Below, in pieces: positions 39,488 through 49,400 of a stretch of 64,000 nucleotides of DNA. A program made the position numbers and the translations under genes. The stretch spans positions 124,001 to 188,000 of the forward strand of contig NZ_JACIDU010000009.1 of assembly GCF_014196535.1 (NCBI RefSeq), written 5' to 3'. Below the pieces are notes generated by a model. That model saw only the letters and a list, made by a program, of their open reading frames with translations, was not told where the DNA came from and made no database searches. The number at the start of each line of letters is the position of its first letter. The first letter of the stretch is position 1. The stretch comes from Allorhizobium borbori. Its GTDB lineage: Bacteria; Pseudomonadota; Alphaproteobacteria; Rhizobiales; Rhizobiaceae.

Positions 39488-39900
39488 ACATCATCAAAGC
39501 CATCCGGGCCACCGTAATAGGGGTCCGGAACATCGAAATCGCGCCCGGTCGCAAAGCGGCTGAAGAGGTGAATGCGATTTTCGAATGCGCTCGGTGCGTG
39601 GGCCTTCAGCTTAAGAACGTGGCCTCGGTCCAGTCCGAGGATGAGATCGAAGCGCTCGAAATCCCGCTCGACAATCTTGCGGGCCCGCTGGTCGGTAATA
39701 TCGATGCCATGCCGGGCTGCAACTCTGATCGAGCGACTATCAGGCAAGCTCCCCTGATGCCAGCCGCCAGTTCCGGCGGAATCGGCGGTGTAGAGCCCCG
39801 CCTCGCCCCGCTCCCGCGCCAGATGGAGAAAAATCCCCTCCGCAAGCGGCGAGCGGCAGATATTTCCCGTACAGACGAAGAGAACGGATTGGACGCTCAT
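39421..39900 (-). CDS. Low-molecular-weight protein-tyrosine phosphatase
   Basis: The 159-residue protein starts with the P-loop VCTGNICRSP, giving CX5R with Cys10 and Arg16, and has the general-acid loop VPDPYYGGPDGF (Asp near 125). This is the LMW-PTP fold. In bacteria these act on tyrosine kinases of polysaccharide export or on free phosphoesters; no such kinase gene is nearby. It overlaps thpR by 67 bp at the 3' ends. Confidence 0.95.
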   Translation of the reverse strand: MSVQSVLFVCTGNICRSPLAEGIFLHLARERGEAGLYTADSAGTGGWHQGSLPDSRSIRVAARHGIDITDQRARKIVERDFERFDLILGLDRGHVLKLKAHAPSAFENRIHLFSRFATGRDFDVPDPYYGGPDGFDDVYNMLFSGCGLLLDRLRASRGS

Positions 39901-39940
39901 GTGTTATGCTTTCGGTTCCACGATTGCGTAGGAGGTTGGC

Positions 39941-40240
39941 ATGAAACGGCAAAAGCTGGAAGACATCGCGATCAAGGCGTGGCTGGAGACATTGCCGGGA
40001 TGGGAGCGTACGGAAGACGGCACCGGCATTTTCCGTTCCTTCCGTTTCCGCAATTTCAACGAGGCCTTCGGTTTCATGACCCGCGCCGCCATTCAGGCGG
40101 AAAAGCTCGACCACCATCCGGAGTGGTTCAATGTCTGGGCCCGTGTCGATGTGACGCTGACGACCCACAGCGCCAAGGGTCTTACCGAACTCGACTTCGA
40201 GCTGGCGGCCTTCATGAGCACCGCGGGCGAAGGGGCCTGA
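39941..40240 (+). CDS. 4a-hydroxytetrahydrobiopterin dehydratase (PCD)
   Basis: The 99-residue protein has the PCD active-site block EKLDHHPEWFNVWARVDVTL (His58, His59 and Trp62) and His76 in TTHSAKG. PCD recycles pterin cofactor after aromatic amino-acid hydroxylation. No phenylalanine hydroxylase is in this window, so it may serve an unlinked enzyme or another pterin. The start ATG 39941 follows AGGAGGTTGGC, a very strong SD. It begins 40 bp after the divergent phosphatase. Confidence 0.94.
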   Translation: MKRQKLEDIAIKAWLETLPGWERTEDGTGIFRSFRFRNFNEAFGFMTRAAIQAEKLDHHPEWFNVWARVDVTLTTHSAKGLTELDFELAAFMSTAGEGA

Positions 40241-40309
40241 TTTGATTTCGCCGCATTCCATCACCATATCTTGATCGGTAATTTTCGGCTTCTTCAGGAG
40301 GGAAACCGG

Positions 40310-40702
40310 ATGGACGATGTGAAATATGGCGAAATTCTCTTGCCGGGCGACGAGGAAACCGAGGCGCGCAGGGAAGACGTCGTGCGCACGGGTTTCTGGC
40401 CGAAACTGCGCAAGGTAGCCGCCAGGATTCCCTTCGCCCGTGATGCCGTGGCCGCCTGGTATTGCGCCACCGACCGCGAGACACCGACCCGCGTAAAAGG
40501 CGTGCTTTTTGCGGCACTTGCCTATTTTGTCATGCCCGCCGACGTCATTCCGGACATCTTTGCCGTCATCGGCTTTTCCGACGATATGGCGGTCCTGACC
40601 GCTGCTTTCGCAATGATCCGCGGCCATGTTCGCGAACGCCATTACGAGGCGGCCGACCGGGCGCTGTCCGATACGATCAAGACGCCGGAAAAAGCTGGTT
40701 AA
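40310..40702 (+). CDS. YkvA (DUF1232) family membrane protein
   Basis: The 130-residue protein has the DUF1232 signature ALAYFVMPADVIPDIFAVIGFSDDMAVL in two blocks near 70-100, with membrane-associated helices and an acidic loop. Its function is unknown. The start ATG 40310 follows GGAGGGAAACCGG; the frame from 40271 is not needed. The stop codon lies in a perfect CTGGTTAACCAG palindrome. It follows the PCD gene by 69 bp, perhaps cotranscribed, and is followed by a terminator. Confidence 0.9.
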   Translation: MDDVKYGEILLPGDEETEARREDVVRTGFWPKLRKVAARIPFARDAVAAWYCATDRETPTRVKGVLFAALAYFVMPADVIPDIFAVIGFSDDMAVLTAAFAMIRGHVRERHYEAADRALSDTIKTPEKAG

Positions 40703-40729
40703 CCAGTTTGCCCGACTTTAGCAGCAACA

Positions 40730-40761
40730 TCCGGCAGGATCACACTCTTGCCGGATTTTTT
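40730..40761 (+). terminator. Terminator after the YkvA gene
   Basis: TCCGGCA (40730-40736), a 12-nt loop and TGCCGGA (40749-40755) form a perfect 7-bp stem followed by TTTTTT. Confidence 0.85.
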
Positions 40762-40963
40762 GTATCAGAAAACGACGGGCGGTACGGAAGCTGGACTTCT
40801 CCCGGATTTCCGTCCCGTTTTGACCGCTTTCGGGCCTTTCCGGCAGTAAACGCAACCGCGTTGACGATTTGGTAACCTCGATTAAGTCAAAATAAATCGA
40901 ATTTTTGAGCGCGTCCTCGTCTTTGCAGGATGCCCGACGATCACAGAATGGCAGGACAACCCC

Positions 40964-41467
40964 ATGTTTGTAAGAAGCATCGCAACGACCCTCGCAATCC
41001 TCCTGGCGGGCGCAAGCATGGCCTCTGCCCAATCGCCCACCCGCATCCAGCAGTTCAAGGCCTGGGGCGCCTATTCCTACAAGGCCCAGAACGGCACGCT
41101 GTGCTACGTGCTGGCCGTGCCGACCGAAAAGCAGCCGGCCTCCGTCGATCACGGCGATGTCTTCTTCATCGTCTCGCAGCGCCCCGGCCAGAATATTTCC
41201 TACGAACCGCAGGTCATGGTGGGCTATCCGCTGCAGGCCAATTCCAAGGTCACGGTGACGATCGACAACAAGGCCTTCACTCTCTTCACAAAGGAAAAGT
41301 CTGCCTGGGTCGAGAATGCCGCCGAGGAACCGGCGCTGATCGCGGCGATGAAGGGTGGCAAGAACCTTTCCGTGCAGGCGACATCCGGTCGCGGCACCAA
41401 GACCAGCTACACCTATTCGCTGTCGGGCATTTCTGCAGCCCTCGACCAGATCAAGACCTGCAAGTAA
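40964..41467 (+). CDS. Invasion-associated locus B (IalB) family exported protein
   Basis: The 167-residue protein has a clear Sec signal peptide ending ASMASAQ (residue 23), then a beta-rich domain typical of IalB/PF06776, including WGAYSYKAQNGTLCYVLAVPTEKQP, PQVMVGYPL and a C-terminal cysteine (KTCK) that can pair with the one in TLCYVL. IalB was named for Bartonella invasion but is widespread in rhizobia with unknown role. The start is ATG 40964. Its 261-bp upstream gap is AT-rich near 40885. A terminator follows. Confidence 0.88.
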   Translation: MFVRSIATTLAILLAGASMASAQSPTRIQQFKAWGAYSYKAQNGTLCYVLAVPTEKQPASVDHGDVFFIVSQRPGQNISYEPQVMVGYPLQANSKVTVTIDNKAFTLFTKEKSAWVENAAEEPALIAAMKGGKNLSVQATSGRGTKTSYTYSLSGISAALDQIKTCK

Positions 41468-41499
41468 GCCTCCGGGCCTTGCCCGCACGAAAGAACGGG

Positions 41500-41532
41500 A
41501 AAGCCGGCCACAGCGCCGGCTTTCGCCTTTTT
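41500..41532 (+). terminator. Terminator after the IalB-family gene
   Basis: AAAGCCGGC (41500-41508) and GCCGGCTTT (41515-41523) form a perfect 9-bp stem with a 6-nt loop. A TTT within the stem end and TTTTT at 41528-41532 follow. Confidence 0.75.
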
Positions 41533-41713
41533 GCGCCCTGCTTTAACGCTTTCGGTGCAAACCGGATGACTTGGCCGCGTTTTGATGATAAACGCCCGGA
41601 AAATGCCCGCGACCAGTGCATGAACGGGCAGCAGCAAGCAAACACTTTGAAAGACTGACAGCGCCCCCGGAACGATCCGGCCGGGCCATCAGCGAAATGA
41701 TGGGATAACGCCG

Positions 41714-42943
41714 ATGTCCGCCACCGGGGCCGTGATCGAGAAAGCACCTGAGACGTCCGCCGTCACCTATGCCAGCGGCGAGAAGCCGATGCTGATCGGC
41801 CTGTCGCGCGAGGAGATGGGTGCCCTGCTGCGCGAAAAGGGCGTGCCGGAACGGCAGATCAAGATGCGCGTCGCGCAGATCTGGAACTGGCTCTACGTGC
41901 GCGGCGTATCCGATTTCGACGCCATGACCAATGTCGCCCGTGACATGCGCGACATGCTGGCGAGGCACTTCACCATCGCCCGCCCCGAAATCGTCGAGGA
42001 GCAGGTATCGAACGACGGTACCCGCAAGTGGCTGCTGCGCTTTCCGCCGCGTGGCGCCGGCCGTCCGGTGGAAATCGAAACCGTCTATATTCCCGATGAA
42101 GGCCGCGGCACGCTCTGCGTTTCCTCGCAGGTCGGCTGCACCCTCACCTGTTCCTTCTGCCACACCGGCACGCAAAAGCTGGTGCGCAACCTGACGGCGG
42201 AAGAAATTCTCTCGCAGCTTCTGCTGGCCCGCGACCGGCTCGGCGACTTTCCCGATGCCGAAACACCGGTTGGCGCCATGGTTCCGGCCGAAGGCCGCAA
42301 GATCACCAACGTGGTGATGATGGGCATGGGCGAACCGCTCTACAATTTCGAGAACGTCAAGAAGGCGTTGCTGATCGCCTCGGACGGCGATGGCCTGTCG
42401 CTGTCGAAGCGCCGCATCACGCTGTCCACCTCGGGCATCGTGCCGGAGATCTTCCGCACCGGCGACGAGATTGGCGTCATGCTGGCCATTTCGCTGCATG
42501 CCGTGCGTGACGACCTGCGCGATATCCTCGTGCCGATCAACAAGAAGTATCCGCTGAAGGAACTGCTCGACGCCTGCCGCGCCTATCCCGGCCTGTCGAA
42601 TGCGCGCCGCATCACCTTCGAATATGTGATGCTCAAGGATATCAACGACAGCCTGGAAGACGCCAAGCTTCTGGTAAAGCTGCTGCGCGGTATTCCCGCC
42701 AAGATCAACCTGATCCCGTTCAACCCCTGGCCCGGCACCAACTACCAGTGTTCGGACTGGGAAACGATTGCGAAATTCGCCGACTTCATCAATCAGGCCG
42801 GCTATGCCTCGCCGATCCGCACCCCGCGCGGCCGCGACATCCTCGCCGCCTGCGGCCAGTTGAAGTCGGAATCCGAGCGCATGAAAAAGACCGAGCGGCT
42901 TGCCTTCGAAGCCATGATGATCGCCAATCACGGCGAGGATTGA
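41714..42943 (+). CDS. rlmN: 23S rRNA/tRNA adenine-C2 methyltransferase RlmN
   Basis: The 409-residue radical-SAM enzyme makes m2A2503 in 23S rRNA and m2A37 in tRNAs. It has the CxxxCxxC cluster Cys142/146/149 ([12 protein letters not shown]), [13 protein letters not shown] (near 205), LAISLHA, and a C-terminal methyl-carrying cysteine in the CGQL segment (near 380). An insertion around [20 protein letters not shown] is typical of alphaproteobacteria. It stands alone downstream of the IalB gene. Confidence 0.96.
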   Translation: MSATGAVIEKAPETSAVTYASGEKPMLIGLSREEMGALLREKGVPERQIKMRVAQIWNWLYVRGVSDFDAMTNVARDMRDMLARHFTIARPEIVEEQVSNDGTRKWLLRFPPRGAGRPVEIETVYIPDEGRGTLCVSSQVGCTLTCSFCHTGTQKLVRNLTAEEILSQLLLARDRLGDFPDAETPVGAMVPAEGRKITNVVMMGMGEPLYNFENVKKALLIASDGDGLSLSKRRITLSTSGIVPEIFRTGDEIGVMLAISLHAVRDDLRDILVPINKKYPLKELLDACRAYPGLSNARRITFEYVMLKDINDSLEDAKLLVKLLRGIPAKINLIPFNPWPGTNYQCSDWETIAKFADFINQAGYASPIRTPRGRDILAACGQLKSESERMKKTERLAFEAMMIANHGED

Positions 42944-42964
42944 TCCTCGCCGCACTGGCCTTAT

Positions 42965-43612
42965 CTAGCGTGCCTGCGTGAACAGGATTTTGACCGCAAA
43001 CAGGGAAAACACCGCCGCAAAGGTGTAATCGATACCGCGCACGATGCCGGGATTGCGTTGCAGCCAGGCGGAAAGCCGGTCAGCGGCCAGCACCACCCCC
43101 ACCGTCACCGGCAGTGACACGACGATGAAGGTCATGCCGAGTACGAGTAGCTTGCCGGTCACATGCGGATCGCCGGCGGAAACGAATTGCGGCAGGAAGG
43201 TCATGAAAAAGATGATGACCTTGGGGTTCAGCAGATTGACCGCCATGCCCGTCCAGATCGTCGAGGCGAGCGAGCGCGCCGGTTCACTGCCGCCCGCCGT
43301 CTCCACCTTGAAGGTCGAGCCGTGGCGCAGCGCCTGCACGGCCAGCCAGAAGAGATAGGCAGCGCCCCCCGTTTTCAGGATCATGAAGGCCGTCGGCGAA
43401 GCGATGACCAGTGCGGAAACGCCGAAAGCCACCAGCATCGTGTGAACCGCACAGCCGAGATTGGTGCCGATGAGAACCGCAAGACCGGCGGAGCGGCCGT
43501 CCCTCAGCGCCCGACTGATGGACAGTGTCATGTCCGGTCCGGGCGTGGCGGCAAGCAGCAAGGTCGCAGCGGCAAAAGCGAGGAATGTCGGGATCGAGGG
43601 AAGGAATTCCAT
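42965..43612 (-). CDS. LysE/RhtB-family amino-acid exporter
   Basis: The 215-residue protein has six membrane helices and the family pattern TPGPDMTLSISRALRDGRSAGLAVLIGTNLG near the start, and WTGMAVNLLNPKVIIFFMTFLPQFV in the middle, each in recognisable blocks. LysE/RhtB proteins export amino acids or small metabolites; the substrate here is unknown. It converges on rlmN (21-bp gap). No LysR-type regulator is adjacent. Confidence 0.93.
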   Translation of the reverse strand: MEFLPSIPTFLAFAAATLLLAATPGPDMTLSISRALRDGRSAGLAVLIGTNLGCAVHTMLVAFGVSALVIASPTAFMILKTGGAAYLFWLAVQALRHGSTFKVETAGGSEPARSLASTIWTGMAVNLLNPKVIIFFMTFLPQFVSAGDPHVTGKLLVLGMTFIVVSLPVTVGVVLAADRLSAWLQRNPGIVRGIDYTFAAVFSLFAVKILFTQAR

Positions 43613-43989
43613 GAGGGGCCTGCATTGAAACGAGTGCGTTCCTCATAAAGCATTTCCGGCAAAAGTGCGAAGCGGTTTTGCGCCCGCCAGTTTGCCAAAA
43701 CAGAAGACAAAGCCTTTCAGCTTTCCCGCGAAAGCCTGGAAGGCTCCAATCCGCGCCATGGACCATGGCAGCCTTGAAACCCGATGTCGGAAACATCATA
43801 TCCAGACTGTAACAAACGTTTGACAGGTTGTCGGGACTTTGACAGTTTGGCACAAAGTCCGCAGACTGTTCCAGCGATTGAAAATGCGCTGCAACGGTCC
43901 GCTAGTCATGTTTCAGGCAGTTCCGTCAGACCCGGCCGATGAAGCCACCGCAGGAGCTGCTTCCGGGAGGAGTTCAAGAGGAGACCGCC
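43613..43989. other. Gap between the LysE-family gene and the thiolase
   Basis: There is no gene here. It contains dispersed repeat copy 3 (43646) and two TTTGACA-like boxes (about 43820 and 43838) that could be thiolase -35 elements; no -10 is clear enough to mark. Confidence 0.5.
43646..43684. repeat. Short dispersed rhizobial intergenic repeat, copy 3
   Basis: AAGCATTTCCGGCAAAAGTG followed by CGGTTTTGCGCCC is closest to copy 1 at 11594. All three copies lie between genes. Confidence 0.7.
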
Positions 43990-45171
43990 ATGAGCCAGAA
44001 ATCCATCGTTATCGCCAGCGCCGCGCGCACCGCCGTCGGCAGCTTCAATGGCGTTTTCGCCAATACCCCCGCCCATGAACTCGGCGCCACCGTTATCAAG
44101 GCCGTACTTTCGCGTGCGGGCGTGGACGCCGCCGAAGTCAACGAGGTCATCCTCGGGCAGATCCTCACCGCGGGTCAGGGCCAGAACCCTGCCCGTCAAG
44201 CCGCCATGAAGGCAGGCATTCCCGAAGCAGCAACTGCCTTCGGCATCAACCAGCTCTGCGGTTCGGGCCTGCGCGCGGTCGCGCTCGGCATGCAGCAGAT
44301 CGCGTCCGGCGATGCCTCGATCATCATTGCCGGTGGCCAGGAATCCATGTCGCTCGCCCCCCATTGCCAGTATCTGCGCAGCGGCGTGAAGATGGGCTCC
44401 GTCGAACTGTTCGACACCATGCTGAAGGACGGCCTCACCGACGCCTTCTACGGCTATCACATGGGCATCACGGCGGAAAACATCGTTCGTCAGTGGAACC
44501 TGACCCGCGCCGAGCAGGACACTTTCGCCACCGCCTCGCAGAACAAGGCGGAGGCCGCCCAGAAGGCCGGTCGTTTCGCCGACGAGATCGTTCCCTTCAC
44601 CGTCACCAGCCGCAAGGGCGATGTGGTGGTCGATCAGGACGAGTTTATCCGTCCGGGCACGACGCTGGAGCAACTCGCCAAGCTGCGCCCGGCCTTCGAA
44701 AAGGACGGCACCGTTACCGCCGGCAACGCCTCGGGCATCAATGATGGAGCCGCAGGCGTTCTGCTGATGACGGAAGAGGAAGCGATCCGCCGCGGCCTTA
44801 CCCCGCTCGCCCGCATCGCGTCGTGGGCGACCGCCGGTGTCGATCCGCGCATCATGGGCATTGGCCCTGTTCCCGCTTCGCAGAAGGCGCTGGCCAAGGC
44901 CGGCTGGTCGGTCGGCGATCTCGACCTCATCGAAGCCAATGAAGCCTTTGCCGCCCAGTCCTGCGCTGTTGCCCGCGACCTCGGCCTCGATCCGGCCAGG
45001 ATCAACGTCAATGGCGGCGCCATTGCCATCGGCCACCCGGTCGGTGCATCGGGCGCGCGCATTCTCAACACGCTGCTGTTCGAACTGAAGCGCCGCAACG
45101 CCAGGAAAGGTCTCGCCACGCTGTGCATCGGCGGCGGCATGGGCGTCGCGATGTGCGTCGAGGCCCTTTAA
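43990..45171 (+). CDS. Acetyl-CoA C-acetyltransferase (beta-ketothiolase)
   Basis: The 393-residue thiolase has nucleophile Cys90 ([14 protein letters not shown]), the EAFAAQ block, [10 protein letters not shown] with the catalytic His and the C-terminal CIGGGMGVA cysteine. It condenses two acetyl-CoA or cleaves acetoacetyl-CoA, feeding polyhydroxybutyrate or ketone metabolism. It resembles PhaA, but no phaB reductase follows, so I leave the symbol blank. The start ATG 43990 follows AGAGGAGACCGCC; 17 extra upstream codons have no homology. A strong terminator follows. Confidence 0.95.
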   Translation: MSQKSIVIASAARTAVGSFNGVFANTPAHELGATVIKAVLSRAGVDAAEVNEVILGQILTAGQGQNPARQAAMKAGIPEAATAFGINQLCGSGLRAVALGMQQIASGDASIIIAGGQESMSLAPHCQYLRSGVKMGSVELFDTMLKDGLTDAFYGYHMGITAENIVRQWNLTRAEQDTFATASQNKAEAAQKAGRFADEIVPFTVTSRKGDVVVDQDEFIRPGTTLEQLAKLRPAFEKDGTVTAGNASGINDGAAGVLLMTEEEAIRRGLTPLARIASWATAGVDPRIMGIGPVPASQKALAKAGWSVGDLDLIEANEAFAAQSCAVARDLGLDPARINVNGGAIAIGHPVGASGARILNTLLFELKRRNARKGLATLCIGGGMGVAMCVEAL

Positions 45172-45200
45172 TTCCTGCAAACACAGCCGCTTGAATCGTT

Positions 45201-45240
45201 AACGCCGCCGCCGGAACAGAACTCCAGCGGCGGCGTTTTC
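45201..45240 (+). terminator. Terminator after the thiolase gene
   Basis: AACGCCGCCGC (45201-45211), a 15-nt loop and GCGGCGGCGTT (45227-45237) form a perfect 11-bp stem that ends in TTTT. Confidence 0.9.
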
Positions 45241-45271
45241 CACTGTTTTCTATGGTTAACAAATTGTTTTT

Positions 45272-45360
45272 ACACCACATCTTGCGGTGAACAAACCGGG
45301 AAACCAGCTAAGTCAGCGATTCGTCTGTGATTCGTTCCGTCTTTGACCCGAAGGTTAACG
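45272..45360 (+). repeat. 89-bp intergenic repeat, copy 1
   Basis: It begins CACCACATCTTGCGGTG (a near-perfect inverted repeat), contains two GATTC sites 11 bp apart (45318 and 45329), and ends CCGAAGGTTAACG. It aligns over its whole length with copy 2 at 45908 and in part with copy 3 at 46174. Confidence 0.88.
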
Positions 45361-45369
45361 TTACGCACT

Positions 45370-45408
45370 AAAAAGGCCGGAATGCCCAGGGAACACGACA
45401 TTCCGGCC
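45370..45408 (-). terminator. Terminator of the glycine-zipper lipoprotein gene
   Basis: On the minus strand GGCCGGAATG (45408-45399), a 14-nt loop and CATTCCGGCC (45384-45375) form a perfect 10-bp stem followed by TTTTT, 41 bp past the lipoprotein stop. Confidence 0.9.
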
Positions 45409-45448
45409 CAGCTTCCTCGTTGGCGGACTGGATCGCCCTCGGAGGTTT

Positions 45449-45703
45449 TTATCGGCAACGCGCCTCATAGGTGCGACCGTAGCGGTCGCGGTAGATGCAG
45501 TAGCCGCGCCGTTCCTGTGACTGGCCGATGAGCGCCCCGGCAATGCCGCCGGCCACGGCACCAACGGCTGCGCCGCCGGCACGCCCTGTCACGATACCGC
45601 CGATAACCGCGCCCGAAGCCGCGCCGACCGCCGTCGTCCGTTCCGTTGTTGTGCAGGAAGCCAGCGCCCCCACCAGAGCAAGGCTCAAGGCAATCTTCTT
45701 CAT
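45449..45703 (-). CDS. Small glycine-zipper lipoprotein
   Basis: The 84-residue protein has a lipoprotein signal with lipobox LASC (Cys17), a Gly/Ala-rich glycine-zipper stretch (about 25-62: AASGAVIGGIVTGRAGGAAVGA and onward) that resembles two packed membrane helices, and a basic, cysteine-containing end (YCIYRDRYGRTYEARCR). YMGG/glycine-zipper lipoproteins are envelope proteins of uncertain role. I choose ATG 45703, with GGGAG at proper spacing; an ATG two codons earlier is possible. It is flanked on both sides by copies of the 89-bp repeat. Confidence 0.85.
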   Translation of the reverse strand: MKKIALSLALVGALASCTTTERTTAVGAASGAVIGGIVTGRAGGAAVGAVAGGIAGALIGQSQERRGYCIYRDRYGRTYEARCR

Positions 45704-45907
45704 GGTCATCTCCCGGTTTGTCGTTCAGCCTGAATGCGGAAAACAGCCGCCCCGCCATCCAGCCATGAAGGTCAAACGCCATCCTCCCGGCTTTGTTCCC
45801 CTTTACCGGGAAATGAATCCACCCGCCGCAAAGGTTAACGGCGAGCGCCGGAAATGGACCTGGAGCGCCCGCCAGAAACCGAAAACTGTGTCGCATTGAG
45901 GCAATAG

Positions 45908-45996
45908 ACACCACATCTTGTGGTGAACAAACCAGGAAACAACTCAGATCAGCGATTCGTCGATGATTCGTTCCGCCTTTGACCCGAAGGTTAACG
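45908..45996 (+). repeat. 89-bp intergenic repeat, copy 2
   Basis: It begins with a perfect inverted repeat, CACCACA-TCT-TGTGGTG, carries two GATTC sites at 45954 and 45965 (again 11 bp apart), and ends CCGAAGGTTAACG. Its length is identical to copy 1 and it has the same orientation. Confidence 0.88.
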
Positions 45997-46173
45997 CCCA
46001 TCCGGCCGGAGATTTCTTAATGGGAAAATAACCTCATAGAAACAACAGGATGAATAGTCCTTACCTAAAGATGAAGATCGCCCGAAAAAGGTTAACGACG
46101 GACGGGCGGAAATGCCCGGATGACCGAATTTCGATTCAGCATTTGGTGGCACTTTCTCTCGCAGCCGCGAGAT

Positions 46174-46231
46174 ATTGCGGTGAACAAACCCTGAATCCCC
46201 TGGAATCAGCGATTCGTCGCCGATTCGTTCG
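46174..46231 (+). repeat. Partial copy (copy 3) of the intergenic repeat
   Basis: It shares TTGCGGTGAACAAACC and AATCAGCGATTCGTC with the other copies and keeps the paired GATTC sites 11 bp apart (46211 and 46222). The left inverted repeat arm and the GTTAACG end are missing. Confidence 0.8.
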
Positions 46232-46438
46232 CAGGCTGTTCCGAATCTTAAATCAAGCACTTAGCCGAAAGGTCAGGTCAGAGCGACTGCAACCGGGGAA
46301 AAAGCATGCCGCGCGGCAATCGCGTCTTGCCATCGCCCGCCGCAAACGCCATCTGTGGGAAAAGCCATCCCGTCTTGCCGTGATGCGAGAACGGGTGTTT
46401 GGCCGGCGCAATGCCCTGGGAGCGATGAACCTCACCTT

Positions 46439-49400
46439 ATGCAGCCCATGATCCTCTCCGGCCGCGGCGTGACCGCGGTGCTCGGCCCCACCAATACCGG
46501 CAAGACCCATTATGCCATCGAGCGCATGGTCGCCCACGGCTCCGGCGTCATCGGCCTGCCGCTGCGCCTGCTCGCCCGCGAGGTCTATACCCGCGTGGTG
46601 GAAAAGGTAGGTCCGCAACATGTGGCCCTCGTCACCGGCGAGGAGAAGATCAACCCACCCGGCGCGCGGTTTTCCGTCTGTACGGTAGAGGCCATGCCGC
46701 GCGAGACCAAAGCCGCCTTCGTCGCCATCGACGAGGTGCAGCTTGCCGGCGATCTCGAACGCGGCCACATCTTCACGGACCGCATCCTGCATCTGCGCGG
46801 CCGGGAGGAAACCCTGCTGCTCGGTGCCGGCACCATGCGGCCTATCCTCGAACAGGTTCTGCCCGGCATTCTCGTGATTGAACGCCCGCGCCTGTCGCAG
46901 CTTTTCTACGCCGGATCGAAGAAAATCACCCGGCTGCCACAGCGCAGCGCCATCGTCGCCTTCTCGGCAGACGAGGTCTATGCCATTGCCGAACTCATCC
47001 GCCGCCAGCGTGGCGGTGCTGCGGTCGTGCTCGGCGCTCTGTCGCCCCGGACCCGTAACGCGCAGGTTGGGCTCTATCAGGAAGGCGATGTCGACTATCT
47101 GGTGGCCACCGATGCCATCGGCATGGGCCTGAACCTCGATGTCGATCACGTCGCTTTCGCGCAGGATCGCAAGTTCGACGGATACCAGTACCGCAACCTC
47201 AATCCGGGCGAACTCGGCCAGATCGCCGGCCGCGCCGGACGTCACACACGGGACGGCACCTTCGGCGTCACAGGCCGGGTGGATCCCTTCGACGACGAAC
47301 TGGTCGAACGCATCGAGACCCATCATTTCGACCCGGTGAAGGTGATGCAGTGGCGCACCGCCCAGTTCGACTTCAGTTCCATCAAGGCCCTGCAGCGCAG
47401 TATCGAGGCCGTGCCGACGGTTCAGGGCCTGACCCGCGCCTTGCCCGCGACAGACGCGCAGGCGCTGGATTACCTTGCCCGCTACCCCGAAATCATCGAC
47501 ATTGCGACGACCCGGGAACGGGTGGAGACGCTTTGGGACGCCTGCGCCCTGCCCGATTACCGCCGCATCACGCCGGCGCAACATGCGGACTTGATTTCGA
47601 CAATCTATTTCGATCTTGTCCGGCACGGCGCAATCAGCGAAGATTTCCTCGCCGAGCAGGCGCGACGCGCCGACCGGACCGACGGCGAGATCGACACGCT
47701 TTCGGCGCGAATCGCGCAGATACGAACATGGACTTACGTCTCGAACCGCCCCGGCTGGCTTGCCGATCCGACACACTGGCAAGAAAAGACGCGGGAAATT
47801 GAGGATCGTCTGTCCGATGCGCTACATGAAAGGTTGACGAAACGCTTTGTAGACCGCAGGACAACTGTGCTCATGAGGCGCCTGAGAGAGAATGCGATGC
47901 TGGAAGCTGAAATCAGTGTAAATGGCGATGTCTTCGTGGAAGGACATCATGTCGGGCAGTTGGCCGGTTTCCGGTTTACTCCCGCGCCGGGAATAGACGG
48001 GGCGGAAGGCAAGGCTGTGGAATCAGCGGCCATGCGGGCGCTTGCGCTGGAATTCGAAGCACGCGCCGCACGGCTGCACGCTTCGGGCAATAACGATCTG
48101 GCGCTCGATTCCCGCGGCATCGTCCGCTGGCTCGGCGAACCTGTCGGTCGCCTGACGGCCAGCGACAACATCATGCGTCCGCGTGTCATCCTGCTGGCCG
48201 ACGAACAGCTTACCGGCAATGCGCGCGATCACGTTGCCGCCCGCGTCGAGCGCTTCGTCAATCATCACATCACCACGGTTCTGAAACCGCTGGACGATCT
48301 GTCGCGCGCCGAAGACCTGCAGGGCCTTGCCCGTGGCCTGGCCTTCCAGCTCGTGGAAAACCTCGGCGTCCTCTTCCGTCGCGATGTCGCCGACGAAATC
48401 AAGACGCTCGATCAGGATGCCCGCGCCTCGATCCGCCGCTACGGCGTGCGTTTCGGCGCCTACCACATCTTCATTCCCGCGCTGCTCAAGCCCGCGCCTG
48501 CCGAACTCATCACCCTGTTGTGGGCGCTGAAAAACGACGGCACGGAAAAGCCCGGTTATGGCGAACTCATTCCGGTTCTGGCCGCCGGCCGCACCTCGGT
48601 CGTCACCGATGCCGGCTATGAGCGCCAGTTCTACAAGCTCGCCGGCTTCCGCTTCCTCGGCAAGCGCGCCGTGCGCATCGACATTCTGGAGCGTCTGGCC
48701 GATCTCATCCGCCCGCTGCTGCAGTGGAAGCCCGGTTCCGGCACGCGTCCGGAAGGGGCCTATGACGGTCGCCGCTTCACCACGACGACGGCCATGCTGT
48801 CGATCCTCGGTGCAACGCCGGACGATATGGAAGAGATCCTCAAGGGTCTCGGTTATCGCGCCGACAGCGTCACGCCGGAAGAAGCCCAGGCCTTCCTGAA
48901 CGCCGGCAACCCGACCACGGAAGGCGCGGCAACCCCGGCGGAAGAAACCGTCGACGAGGCCGAAGCCGATACACACACCGAAGAAACGCCGGCAGAAGCA
49001 GCCGCCGAAACCCCGGTGGAAGCCGTGGCCGAGGCTGAAGCCGCTCCGGCTGCCGCAACCGAAGATGCCGCGCCTGCCGAACCGAAGCCGGTTCTGCTGT
49101 GGCGTCCGGGTGGCCGCAACGACAATGCCCGCGCCCGTCCGCAAGGTGGCGAACGCGGTGAACGTCGTGGTCACGGCAATCGTCCGCAGGGCGGTGAGCC
49201 GCGTGATGGCGAAGCCCGTCGCAACGATGGTCCCCGTCCCGCGCGCAATGGCGACCGCGATGGCGGCAAGCGCCATGGTGACCGCAACGAGCGCAAGGGC
49301 GGCAAGCCCGAGCATGGCGGCAAGCGCGATCACCAGCGTTCCGACGCCAAGCGCGACAACCAGCGCTTCGAGGCTCGCCCGCCGAAGAAGGACAAGCCGA

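Larger units (their letters stand above)
45172..45448. other. Thiolase 3' region up to the lipoprotein gene
   Basis: There is no gene here. It contains a plus-strand terminator, repeat copy 1 and a minus-strand terminator (each listed), plus three GTTAAC sites. Confidence 0.7.
45704..46438. other. 735-bp gene-free, repeat-rich region
   Basis: There is no credible gene here. It holds repeat copies 2 and 3, three of the six GTTAAC sites, and ten GANTC sites (five of them within 46193-46247). Two shorter stretches, at 45830 and 46087, share AAAGGTTAACG followed by CGGAAATG. An open frame at 46050-46451 is compositionally unlike a protein gene and is rejected. Confidence 0.7.

Noticed and set aside
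43848-43862. TGGCAC with GG-N10-GC spacing, sigma-54-like, before the thiolase gene
   Set aside because: The two bases before the -12 GC are CC, not TT, and no reason exists to expect nitrogen-type control here.
45270-46001. Minus-strand frames with a shared peptide pattern (TNHRRIADL...VCSPQ)
   Set aside because: The likeness comes from the DNA repeat copies. The frames lie across terminators and have no SD or plausible start.
46050-46451. Open frame of 133 codons before the helicase gene
   Set aside because: It runs across repeat copy 3, is unusually rich in Arg, has no SD and no family resemblance, and overlaps the helicase start.
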